The notes beneath the pieces were generated by a model, which did not search any database, was not told the DNA's origin, and saw only the letters and a program-made list of their open reading frames with translations. This document shows, piece after piece, positions 31,501 through 43,500 of a DNA stretch of 64,000 bases. A program made the position numbers and the translations under genes. The first letter of the stretch is position 1; every line of letters starts with the position of its first letter. The stretch is from Schistocerca nitens. Taxonomy: Eukaryota > Arthropoda > Insecta > Orthoptera > Acrididae. The stretch covers positions 540,693,602 to 540,757,601 of the forward strand of contig NC_064616.1 of NCBI RefSeq assembly GCF_023898315.1, read 5' to 3'.

Positions 31501-34500
31501 ATATCTATCCGTCCGAATCAGGATGTTTTCATTAACAACTCCATGAAGGCCAAACAATAAACTGTAACCTAATACTCGAGTATTACATTACAGAATTCAC
31601 GAATCGGCTGTCGCTCACCACGAAGCTCTTACTGATGTATGATTTGATAATGCGATTAGAGGTTATTGGCGTAAAATATGAAAACAGAGTCTCCAATCAA
31701 ATGATTAATGTCGTTTTTCGAGGACCAACAACATCTGTGAGTGACGGTGTCAGAGGATCAGTTCTTCAAGTAAGTGTTTTGAAACGCAGTCCTTAACAGG
31801 TGACGATAGCTTTCACTGCTACCAGTAATCGCGTGAACGGTGACTATACTTTACATAGAGCACGTCCTCCTTTTCAGTCATACACTAATACTCGTTTCTT
31901 ACAGTTGACCTGACGACTCGTGCTATATACATGAACTATCTGATCCAGACAGCCCTATTTAACGCGGTATTGACTACTAGATGTCACGAGAGGCGGACCC
32001 ACCAGTATAGAAGAACCCAGGAGTATTCTATCGTCAGTAGAGGAGCAGCAACAGCAGGGTGAGTCGGTCAGAACAGCTCAGTCACTTCAGACGTGGACTA
32101 GTTGCGGGGTCCTGCCCACTCGTCTCTTACAAGGTGCCTAAAGGTTGCTGGATTCTCGGATAGGTTTACAACAATTCAAACAAATCACATTAATAGTTTT
32201 TAATACAATGAAGATGATTGAGAATACTTAACACTAGATTAGCGAGAACGTGTCGCAAGCGATGGGCGACATGAAAGTAGTCAGTGTCCTTTGCTTTACG
32301 CAATATTCATGCAGGTGTGTCACACAGTTTGTGGATCACTATTAACGGCTATCGCAGTGCTCTCTTCTAACGCGTGGTTTCCACTAGGGTCCGTCTTGTA
32401 CTGTCGCTTTACTGTCCGCCGAGACTGTCAGGAGCGACGCTTATATTCTCTTCGTAAAGAGGCCGCTCCTGTCATCGTGCTGTCCTAGTCAGTGGGCTGT
32501 TGACTGACGTTGTCTCACAGCCTTTTTCTGCTCTTGCGTTCTTCGTCTACGTGCCGACGCTTGTCGTTAGGCCGGAACACTAGTGACTGGATGTCACCTG
32601 AGTAACAGATCCATCTAGCACACTTCAACACTTCCAAAGCTTCCCAAGTCGCCTGTTGATGCTACGAATGTGAAGCAGAAAAGGAAAGGAACAATCGCAG
32701 TTAAACTAAGACCCAGTGAACCTTGTATAGTCACAGACAGGGACTGTTGAGCATTGCAGTGGGTGCTTGTGGGGAATCGTATGAAATAAATGGGAGGAAT
32801 CATTCATGAGTTCCAAAGTACTGTCAGCGCTCCATCTAGCACAGAGGCTGTGAGTAGGGAATTAAAAAGAATGGGATACAGTGGTCCAGCAACCCCTCAT
32901 AAGCCACACATATGTGTAGTCAGTGTTCAGCGACGCTTGTCGTGACGTTACGATGGACGCCAGTGGACAGTGGATAAATGAAATGAGCGAGTTGATGTAA
33001 TGAATCACGATATACCCTGCGACTGTGCAATAGGTTTGTCGTACGTCTAGCGAATATTTCCTCCCCGTCGTGAATATTGCCAACAGTGAAGTACAGAGGA
33101 AGTAGTGTTACGGTACAATGGTGTTTTTCGAGGTTAGGGTGTACTTATTGTTCTTAAGAAAATACTAAATGTGGAAGCAGCTGAACATAATTTACAGCAC
33201 TGTATAATGCGTACAGTAGAGAAACAGTTCGGAGACAATGATTGCTTGTATCAGCATGAAAACGCATGCCAACCTCTGTGGCCGAGCGGTTCTAAGCGCT
33301 TTAGTCTGAAACCGATCGACCGCGACGGTCTCAGGTTCGTCTCCTGCCTCGGGCATGGATGTGTGTGATGTCATTAGGTTAGTTAGGTTTAAGTAGTTCT
33401 AATTTCTAGGTGACTGATGACCTCAGATGATAAGTATCATAGTGCTCAGAGCCATTTGAACCATTTTTTGTCATAAAGCGACATCTGTGAACAAATGATT
33501 TCTCTAAATACTACTCCTGACGTGGACTGACCTGCTCATAATCCCATCTTGAAACCAATAGAACACCTTTCGGTTCTCGAGGAAGAATGGCTACCATTCC
33601 TCCCCACTTATTTAATCACCTCACTGAAATTGTCCCAGGCAGAGTTTAAGCATTCATAAAGGTGAAGGGTGGACACACCCCATATTAATGTTCCTTGTTC
33701 GGATACATTATATTAGAGAATGTAGGTACATAACACTGTACTTGTCGTACCAAGTCTGTCACTCCCCTTTCCAAGTCACCTACTTGTTTCAAAAGCTACC
33801 TCCCTCTGCGTATAAGTTTGGTGAGCCACTTCCGTAGACGGAGTATTTGAATTTTACGGCCGTGTAACTTTAAGAGCAAAACGCCACGATATGGAGGCTG
33901 TTCGGTACATAGCAACGAAAACCACACGGCTTTCTAGAGCAGATAGTTACGAGAATAATTCTAGCCAAAGGAGTCAACGTCATTCATAAGAAGGCACAGT
34001 GACAATGCAATTGCATAAGACAAAGACGGTAAGACCAGTTATAAACTGTTCACTCTAATAGATAACATAAATGAAAGTGAAACAGATACAGATGGGAAAA
34101 GTAAGTAACTATTTATTTTTGCGAAGGTAATGGCTCTAATTTTAATACATTTATTCCTTGTGAGACAGAACGGTCAATACTCTCATGGAAAAATGTATGC
34201 TGCTGCATATGGAACCATGACTGTATCCAAGGCTTGTACCTCTTCATCCGAAGCAACTCGAAGGGTCTGATTTCTCTCTCTCGCTCTCTCTCTCCATTTT
34301 TTTTTTTTTACTGCCGCTTGTACATCAGAAGTTTTGGGAGACTCTACAGATTTTCATGAAGTAAAAACGAAACAATTTCTTTCATTTACTGCTCTGAGGT
34401 CACTTAACTTACCTGACAACTGTGTGGAAACGCTTAGTTCACTCCTTAATGGCAGACTTAATATTTCTCTGAAGTTCTTTTCTCCATTTGTTAGTCTGAT

Positions 34501-37500
34501 GTCACATGATGTCATTGTTTTCAATAGTGAGTACTTTGTTTTACTAGCCAGATATATAAACGCGACGAAAAAGCTGTAGTTAAGATTTTGCTTTCTTCAT
34601 ACAGTAAAGCGACAAGCAGAACAGATGAATTCAGAAGTAGAGGTGAACCACAACAAATATTCGAAATGTCCCCCAAATGTTACGTTACTTCCATGTATTT
34701 CGAACATGAAACTGACATATAATTTACGAACTTGCTACCTACAACGCTTTCCTGGAGTTTATTCTCATCGCTACTCACTATCGCATACAATAAGGACTCT
34801 CAATCACCCCACATATAGAAAAACGCTGAAGTCGCACAAAAAGGTAAGCAAAATTGTCATCCGTTGTACTAAGTACGTTGACAGACAGCTCGATGTCCGA
34901 GTGATATTAAGCAAATAGCAGTATTTGTAGTTTATGTTCACTGTAGTTTTCTCCAGAGTGGTATTTCAGGGTAAGGAATTCAACCATATGTCAACTGGCA
35001 CTATGAAAGTATATGCCATACTCCACAAATGTTAGTTTCAGCTCATTTTTCTCAGATACTTAACATGATGCCCATTGTAATTATCTGCGCAGAGATGCCG
35101 GTGATTTCTTCCACATTAAATAATTTTGCACTTACCGAGCACGATTTCCGTTCACTATGCAAGTACGACTTCTCCCAAAATATCAGGTAAAGGCAAGTTT
35201 CCTTCTACAAAGATAGCTCTTTTAATTTGCAAAATATATTTGTGCTATCAATGGCTGAAAGGTATTTTTTATTTTGTTCCAGCATCCCAAGGAACACAAC
35301 AGCGCCCTGTCGTTGATGATAAAGCTCCATTTTTTGATGACTTCCCAGGTGACCGGTCCATAGATGACGTTTCGATGTGAGTATCCTCATGATGACACCA
35401 ATCGATGACCCGGTACTACCTTTCATTCAACAAAGTCACGTATAAAAAATGTTGTCACATGTACACTGAGAAAGTTTACCTATGAGCACAGATAAGGCGC
35501 TGAGATATTCTTGTCGGCGGCTGTGGCCGAGCGGCTCTAGCCGCTTCAGTCCGGAATCGCTCTGCTGCTACGGTCGCAGGTTCGAATCCTGCCTCAGGCA
35601 TGGGTGTGTGCGATGTCCTTAGATTAGTTAGGTTTAAGTAATTCTAAGTCTAAGGGACTGCTGACCTCAGATGTTAAGTCCCAAGGTGCTTAGAGCCATT
35701 TGAACCATTTTTCAGAAATTCTTTTCAGTTCCAATGTAGTATGACTACTTTCAGTAGCAAGTATTAACGAAGACACATTTGTCTATTTTGGAGATTCGGC
35801 AGAATCAGTGCAAATAGTGGGATCTCAACGAGTTTGTGCAACGATTAAGGACAATAGCCGATGTCTTCTAACACCTTAGCCATGTATGAGAGTGACGAAC
35901 TGAATTACATACACACCTATAGCATCAATGGCACACTCTTTGGCCATAGCGACAGGCGCAAGTGATCGTAATGTGGACCTACACCTACAGGGTGTCCTAG
36001 AAATGTTACAACACATTCCAAGGATTGTAAAAGTTGCTGTGAGGAACCAGTCGAGGACAAGAACCCGTGTCCGGAAACTTCATCAGCGCAACTGAGCATC
36101 CCATTCATAGGACAGAAGGTCAACGGCTTTCTACGCAGCCGATAGCTCCATCTTCTCCACTGGCGATCATGGCAATCAGTCGCGATCACTGAATAACAAA
36201 CAATACACTGAGACGTTCCGCCTACAGCCCGTCAGCCACATTTGCGGTCGAAGGGGTGGCTTAGTGGCAATCTCTGACGACTGTAATCTTCGAGGATCTG
36301 AGGCGTCATCGAATGATGTTTCTCGATACGGGTTCCAATCCTCGATTTGGCCCTCAAGAGAGCCTTTACAAGCTCTTGAAGTTCGTCGCAACATTTCTGG
36401 ATCAGCCTGTAAATCTGTATTCAGAAAACCACTGTGAAGTTCATGGCTGAGTGTATGTCCCACTGTACCAATTATTAAGATTTAGAGATAAAACTGCAGC
36501 CTTGTTAGAGGAGGTTTTTAGTTTCAAATTTGGATGTGGCATTTAGTCTGTGGGAGGCATCGTCGGATTATAGGTACTGGTCACGGAGCGAATGCTCTGG
36601 CAAAATGCGATTAGGATATCAACAAGTTGAAAACCCCCAATTCCTGTCAGTCACAGAAATTATTACGTTGCCTAAAGTTCTTGCTTCTCATACTTTTCAA
36701 AAATTTATATGCAAACCAGACGACGGATTGGAACTGGGCAATTGCCTCGGGGGCTTTTTGCCTGATGTGTCTGTTCAATCTTGCGCAAGAAAATTTTCGT
36801 TTACAAATTATACGTTGACAACATATTGATTCTTTTCAGTGACCAGTCTTTGGAAATGCAGCAACTTTCCAGTACATAGATGACTCGGGTAAAATTAATT
36901 ACTTAGCTCTCCAAGTACTGGTGATTGAAAGTCAAAGAATTTTTTAGGTCTACGGAAAGCAGCCATTCCATCATACAAGCTTCATCATGCCATCCAAGGC
37001 ATTATAAACTGAGTTTTTTCAGCTTCATGATTGATCTCGTCCTTGGTCTGCCTCTCAATGAAGCTACCATCAGTAAAGAACTGAATAACTCAGAATTTAT
37101 TGCAATTAGAAACGGCTGCAGTATTTCCTTAGTCCAGAAGCTGTGCTGATAAAAGGAACTGAAACTGAATACTTCATCTACAATCGAGCATCCTAAAACA
37201 GAGGTAAAGTGCACTCCCTTTCCTCTCTTAGGCTATATGTCCAATCATTTAGCCAAGCTATTTCGGTTACAAGAGCACATATATCTTTCACTGGTGGTAC
37301 CAACATATGACATCATGTTTTTCATAATAAAGGGTCACAGAAAAACATTTATACTGAAGCTCTAAAGGAACTGGTAGAGGCAGGCATATTCAGATACAGA
37401 GATTTACAAGGGCTGCCCAGAAAGTAATACACCGCAATTTTTCTTCAATAATTCTTTAATCAACATAATGAGAATTAAACACAGGAGAGAATGGTGTTTT

Positions 37501-40500
37501 ATCTACACCCCCTTCTTTTCCACGTATGGCCTTCCTCCAGCGCGAAACAAGAGCGTTTATGCCCTGTCGGTACCAATCCTTTACCAGATAGTTGAGCAAG
37601 TGTTTCACTACGTGAACCATTTCCTCAGATTCCTCTAAATGTCTTCCACGAATGGCACCCTGTAATGGCCCGAACAAGAGGACGAACGAGGGGGCTAGGT
37701 CAGGTGTGTAAGGTGTGACAGCCGTGGATGGTCTCCCCGAACGCTGCAAATAGTGGAGCTTCGTTGAAAGGCCTTCTGATGACCTCACCCTCAGTGCCCA
37801 GCAACTAACTGTACTTCTGTCGACAGCAGATGTTCCATAGACTTCGCAGAAACGTTTGTGAATATTCCCACAGTTTCTTTCTCTGCAGTGAGAAGTTCAA
37901 TAACGGCACGTTGCTAGTAACGTAAATCACGTACAGACCCCATTTTGAAACTGTCCTGCAGCTACGCTATCTGTCGGAAGTGACTGAAACTTCTCGCGCT
38001 CACTCAGGAGATTTCTAAAAATACAACTTCATCTACATCTACATACATACTCCGCAATCCATCATACGATGCGTGGCAGAGGGTACCTCGTACCACAACT
38101 AGCATTTTCTCTCCCTTTTCCACTCCCAAACAGAACGAGGGAAAAATGACTGCCTATATGCCTCTGTACGAGCCCTAATCTCTCTTATCTTATCTTTGTG
38201 GTCTTTCCGCGAAATATAAATTGGTGGCAGTAAAATTGTACTGCAGTCAGCCTCAAATACTCGTTCTCTAAATTTTCTCAGTATCGATTCACGAAAAGAA
38301 CGCCTCCTTTCCACCAGAGGCTCCCACCCGAGTTCCTGAAGCCTTTCCGTAACACTCGCGTGATGATTAAACCTACCAGTAACAACTCTAGCATAGAATA
38401 AGGGTCGACCTGCGACAGCAATCGCACAACTTGCGTACGGGCCGCTAGACGCCGCCGCGAGCGCTAAGAGTGCATTGCGATCGCAGGCGCGCGTGTTGCG
38501 TACGGGCCGCGAGGTGCCGCCACGAGCGTAATCGTATATACGTGCCGACGGAGTTCGGCCAGCTCTCATTTTGTTGGCATCTCGTTTTTACTTATTCTCT
38601 TATTTGCTTAGCTGCCTAGCTCTTATTCGTTTATGGCTCATGTTATTGTGCTCTCTTTCAGCCATTCTGATTGTTTTTATTTACTCCCAATTGAGAAGTG
38701 CTCATTTTGGCATGTCACTTTTGCATGTTTCTCATTTTGCTAATAATATGCTCCTTAGCTTTTTACAGTTGAATTGATTAACATAGTCTCATGGACTGTT
38801 TGTTCATTTCAGCCTGTTCATATTTTGATTTCTTTAAATACTGTAATAATTATCGGAAGCATTTCTTCCCTTAAACTTGTGTAAAGCATTCTCGATGTAG
38901 GATTTGTTCTGTGACAGAGGTGTAAGGTTTTGAATATAAATTATATACGAAACTGTGCTTTAAAAGAAATTTTTTTTTCAATTTGTACTACATCAGACGA
39001 CAATTTTGTGATATGAGGGAGAAATTTGAGGGGAGAACCCATGGAATTAGTCTTAAGTGATCCCCTTTAAAAATAAAAAAAATGTGTGACACTGAAAGAC
39101 GTGACACTGTAGCCACCGAAAACTTATATATTTAAACTTATACGTCACACCACCTCTGAATTGCTCCTATGTCCTCCCTCAATCCGACCTGATAGGGATC
39201 CCAAATGCTCGAGTAGTACTAAAGAATAGGTCGTATTAGTGTTTCATAAGCGGTCTCCTTTACAGATGAACCGCACCTTCCCAAAAGTATACCAATGAAC
39301 CGAAGACGACTATCCGCCTTCCCCACAACTGCCATTACATGCTTGTCCCACTTCATATCGCTCTTCAATGTTACGCCCAAATATTTAATCGACGTGACTG
39401 TGTCAAGCGCTACAGTACTAATGGAGTATTCAAATATTACGGGATTCTTTTTCCTATTCATCTGCATTAATTTACATTTATTTATATTTAGAGTTAGCTG
39501 CCATTCTTTACACAAATCACAAATCCTGTCGAAGTCATCTTGTATCCTCCTACAGTCAGTCAACGACGACGTCTTCTCGTACACCACAGTATCATCAGCA
39601 AACACCCGCACATTGCTATCCACCCTATTCAAAAGATCATTTATGTACATAGAAAACAACAGCTGACCTACAACACTTCCCTGGGGCAGTCCAGATGACA
39701 CCCTCACCTCCAATGAACACTCACAATCGAGGACAACGTACTGGGTTCTGTTAGTTAAGAAGTGTTCGAACCACTCACATATTTGGGAACCAATCCCATA
39801 TGCTCGTACCTTAGTTAAGAGTCTGCAGTGGAGCACCGAGTCAAACGCTTTCCGAAAGTCTAGGAATACGGCATCCCTCTCATACCCATCATCCATGGTT
39901 CGCAAGATATCATGTGAAAAAAGGGCGAGTTGCGTTTCGCAGGAGCGATGCTTTCTAAAGCCGTGCTGATACATGGACAGCAACTTCTCTGTCTCAAGGA
40001 AATTCATTATATTCGAACTGAGAATATGTTCGAGAATCCTGAAACAAACCGATGTTAAGGATATTGGTCTGTAAATTTGAGGATCCGTCCTTCTACCCTT
40101 CTTATATACCGGCGTCACCTGCACCTTTTTCCAGTCGCTCGGGACTTTACGTTGGGTAAGAGGTTCGCGACAAATGCAAGCTAAGAAAGGAGCCAATGCA
40201 GTAGAGTACTCTCTGTAAATCCGAATTGGAATCCCATCAGGACCTGGCGATTTATTTATTTTGAACCCATTCAGCTGCTTCACAACCCCAGGGATGTCTA
40301 TCACTATGTCCTCCATACGGGAATCTGTACGAGACTCAAACGGCGGTATGTTTGTACGATCCTCCTGCGTGAAAGATTTCTCAAATGCTAAATTTAATAT
40401 TTCAGCTTTCGTTTTGCTCTCTTCCGTTGCCAGGCCACACTGATCATTGAGTGACTCGATGGAAGCCTTCGACCTGCTTACCGATTTTACGTAAGACCAG

Positions 40501-43500
40501 AATTTCCTTCGGTTTTCAGCAAGATCTTTTGCTAAGGTATGACGGTGGTAGTGGTTGTATGCTTCGCGCACCGCTCTTTTAACAGCAGCACGAATCTCTA
40601 CTAACTTTGGCCTGTCCTCATTCTCCCTATCTTTCTTGTACGGCGAGTGCAACTGTCTTTGCTTCCTGAGCATTCTCCGAATTGCGCTGTTAAACCACGG
40701 TGAGTCTTTTCCGTCCGTAACCCACTTTTTCATAACATACATCTCCAATGCGTGATTTAGAATTGTTTAATATTTGCCCATAATTCTTCCACGTCCATCT
40801 TACCGGAAGTAAATAGAGTCGATTCATTTACTAAGTGGGATGCTAACAACTGCTTATCTGCTCTTTCTAGTAAGAATACTCTCCTAGCCTTCTTGACAGA
40901 CTTTGTAACTTTCGTAACCATAGTCGTAATGACAACGTCATGATCACTAATCCCTGTCTCAACACTGACACCGTCGATGAGGTCTGGTCTCTTCATGGCT
41001 ACCAGATCTAAAATATTTCCATTACCCGTTGGTTGTCGATTTAGCTGCTCAAGACAGTTTTCGGATAATGTGTTCAAAAGTAATTCACACGACGGCTTGT
41101 CTGTACCACCTGTGTTGAATCCATAGACATTCCAGTCTATACTAGGTAGGTTGAAGTCGCCTCCGACTAATATAGCATGATCCGGGTACTTCTGCGATAC
41201 AGAGTGTAGACTCCCTTTGAATGATTCTAGAACTGTCACGGTGGAACCTGGTGGCCGGTAATAACACCCTACAATTAACTTTATTTCTCCTAGGCCCTGT
41301 TAAGCGTGTCCAGATAACTTCATAATCACACTCTACTTCGACCTCAGTAGACACAATATTTTTGTCAACTGCAATGAAGACACCACCTCCTACGGTGTCT
41401 AATCTGTCTTTCCGATATACGTTCCAACCCTCACTAAATATTTCAGAACTTCCTATCTCAGGGTTCAGCCAGGTCTCAGTCCCGAGAATAATTTGCGCGC
41501 CACACGCTTCCTGGAGGGCAGTAAATTCAGGAACTTTATTCCCAACACTCTAAAAATTGACTGCTAATATCATGATAGCTGAAGTGTCTTTACACTGAGC
41601 GCGTTCTGATTTCCCTGCCTGCACGTCGACTGGTGATTGTTCATCAGGACACCTCGCACTACTGCTTAGCCTTAAAAAAACCCCAAGTGCACGCCACAAG
41701 TACTCTGCTACCCGAGTAGCCGCTTCCTTTGTGTAGTGCACACCTGACCTATCTAGGGGCGTCCTACAATTCCCCACCTAACAGCGACACCCCACACGAC
41801 CATACATACCTAACGTTTTTCATTTGTGGGATTGTTTTCGTCTGAGAAAAAAGTGCGATGCATTACAGTCTGGGCAATCCTCGTATAAACAGGCAGAATA
41901 CAGAAACTTCCTGGCAGATTAAAACTGTGTGCTCGACCGAGACTCGAACTCGGGACCTTTGCCTTTCGTGGGCAAGTGCTCTACCAACTGAGCTACCGAA
42001 GCACGACTCACGCCCGGTACTCACAGCTTTACTTCTGCCAGTACCTCGTCTCCTACCTTCCCAACTTTACAGAAGCTCTCCTGCGAACCATGCAGAACTA
42101 GCACTCCTGAAAGAAAGGATATTGCGGAGACATGGCTTAGCCACAGCCTGGGGGATGTTTCCAGAATGAGATTTTCACTCTGCAGCGGAGTGTGCGCTGA
42201 TATGAAACTTCCTGGCAGAAGTAAAGCTGTGAGTACCGGGCGTGAGTCGTGCTCCGGTAGCTCAGTTGATAGAGCACTTGCCCACGAAAGGCAAAGGTCC
42301 CGAGTTCGAGTCTCGGTCGGGCACACAGTTTTAATCTGCCAGGAAGTTTCATATCAGCGCACACTCCGCTGCAGAGTGAAAATCTCATTCTGGAAACATC
42401 CCCCAGGCTGTGGCTAAGCCATGTCTCCGCAATATCCTTTCTTTCATGAGTGCCAGTTCTGCATGGTTCGCAGGAGAGCTTCTGTAAAGTTTGGAAGGTA
42501 GGAGACGAGGTACTGGCAGAAGTAAGGCTGTGAGTACCGGGCGTGAGTCGTGCTTCGGTAGCTCAGTTGGTAGAGCACTTGCCCGCGATAGGCAAAGGTC
42601 CCGAGTTCGAGTCTCGGTCGGGCACACAGTTTTAATCTGCCAGGAAGTTTCATATCAGCGCACACTCCGCTGCAGAGTGAAAATCTCATTCTGGAAACAT
42701 CCCCCAGGCTGTGGCTAAGCCATGTCTCCGCAATATCCTTTCTTTCAGGAGTGCTAGTTCTGCATGGTTCGCAGGAGAGCTTCTGTGAAGTTTGGAAGGT
42801 AGGAGACGAGGTACTGGCAGAAGTAAAGCTGTGAGTACCGGGCGTGAGTCGTGCTTCGGTAGCTCAGTTGGTAGAGCACTTGCCCACGAAAGGCAAAGGT
42901 CCCGAGTTCGAGTCTCGGTCGGGCACACAGTTTTAATCTGCCAGGAAGTTTCATATCAGCGCACACTCCGCTGCAGAGTGAAAATCTCATTCAGGCAGAA
43001 TACAGCTCTGCGATCTGCAACGCCTATATAAGACAACAAGTGATTGGCCCAGTTGTTAGATCGGTTATTGCTGCTACAGTAGCAGGTTATCAAAATTCAA
43101 ATCTCCGACATCGCTGTGGCCGGAAATTATTATCCTGCAAGAAAGCGACCAACGACGATTGAAGACAATCGTTCAACGTGGCAGAGGTACATCCCTTCCG
43201 CAAATTGCTACAGATGTCAGTGCTGGGCCATAAACAAGTGCCTGCGTGCGATACATTCTCCGAAACATCATCGATATGGGCTTTCAGAGCCGAAGGCCCA
43301 GTCGTGTACATTTGATGATTGCTAGACCCAAAGCTTTACTCCTCGCCTGGGTCCGTCAGCACCGAAATTGCAGTATTGATGACTGGAAACATGTTGCCCG
43401 GTCGGACGAGTCGTTTTGAATTTTCTATCGAGCGGATGGACGTTTACGGGTATGGAGACTACGTAATGAATCCATGGACGCTGCATATCAGCAGGGGACT

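Larger units (their letters stand above)
31930..33710 (+). mobile_element. Tc1-like transposon copy, degenerate, with two nested insertions
   Basis: The left end carries ACTATCTGATCCAGACAGCC and the right end a TTGTTCGGATAC piece, degenerate partners of one another as inverted termini. The segment AGATGTCACGAGAGGCGGAC near 31980 belongs to the leader, and the transposase begins near GTGAGTCGGTCAG (32059). A 476-bp segment (32103-32578) and a SINE-A (33275-33468) are inserted in it. The family is recognised from memory of Tc1-type elements in orthopterans, not by a search. Confidence 0.7.
38029..41779 (-). mobile_element. CR1/L2-group LINE, relatively young, interrupted
   Basis: On the minus strand: the tail of an ORF1 (41777-41572), ORF2 endonuclease and RT (to 38099), a short 3' UTR, and a CATCTACATCTACATAC-type simple repeat end at 38029-38055. 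The 5' end is truncated within ORF1 at about 41779. A 752-bp insertion occupies 38394-39145. Lesions are few: TAG at 41550-41552, frameshifts near 41240 and 40755, and TAG at 39219-39221. The clade call rests on the simple-repeat 3' end, the esterase-like ORF1 tail and RT motif style. Three other fragments in the window (20.2, 58.6 and 62.9 kb) are the same type. Confidence 0.75.

Noticed and set aside
38099-38569. 156-codon minus-strand frame as a gene
   Set aside because: The C-terminal 100 residues are the LINE ORF2 tail and the first part is the unrelated 752-bp insert; the fusion is an accident.
41930-42940. tRNA genes in the 42-43 kb cluster
   Set aside because: The heads fold partly like tRNA but have acceptor mismatches and no U33, and each is fused to a repeated 300-bp body.
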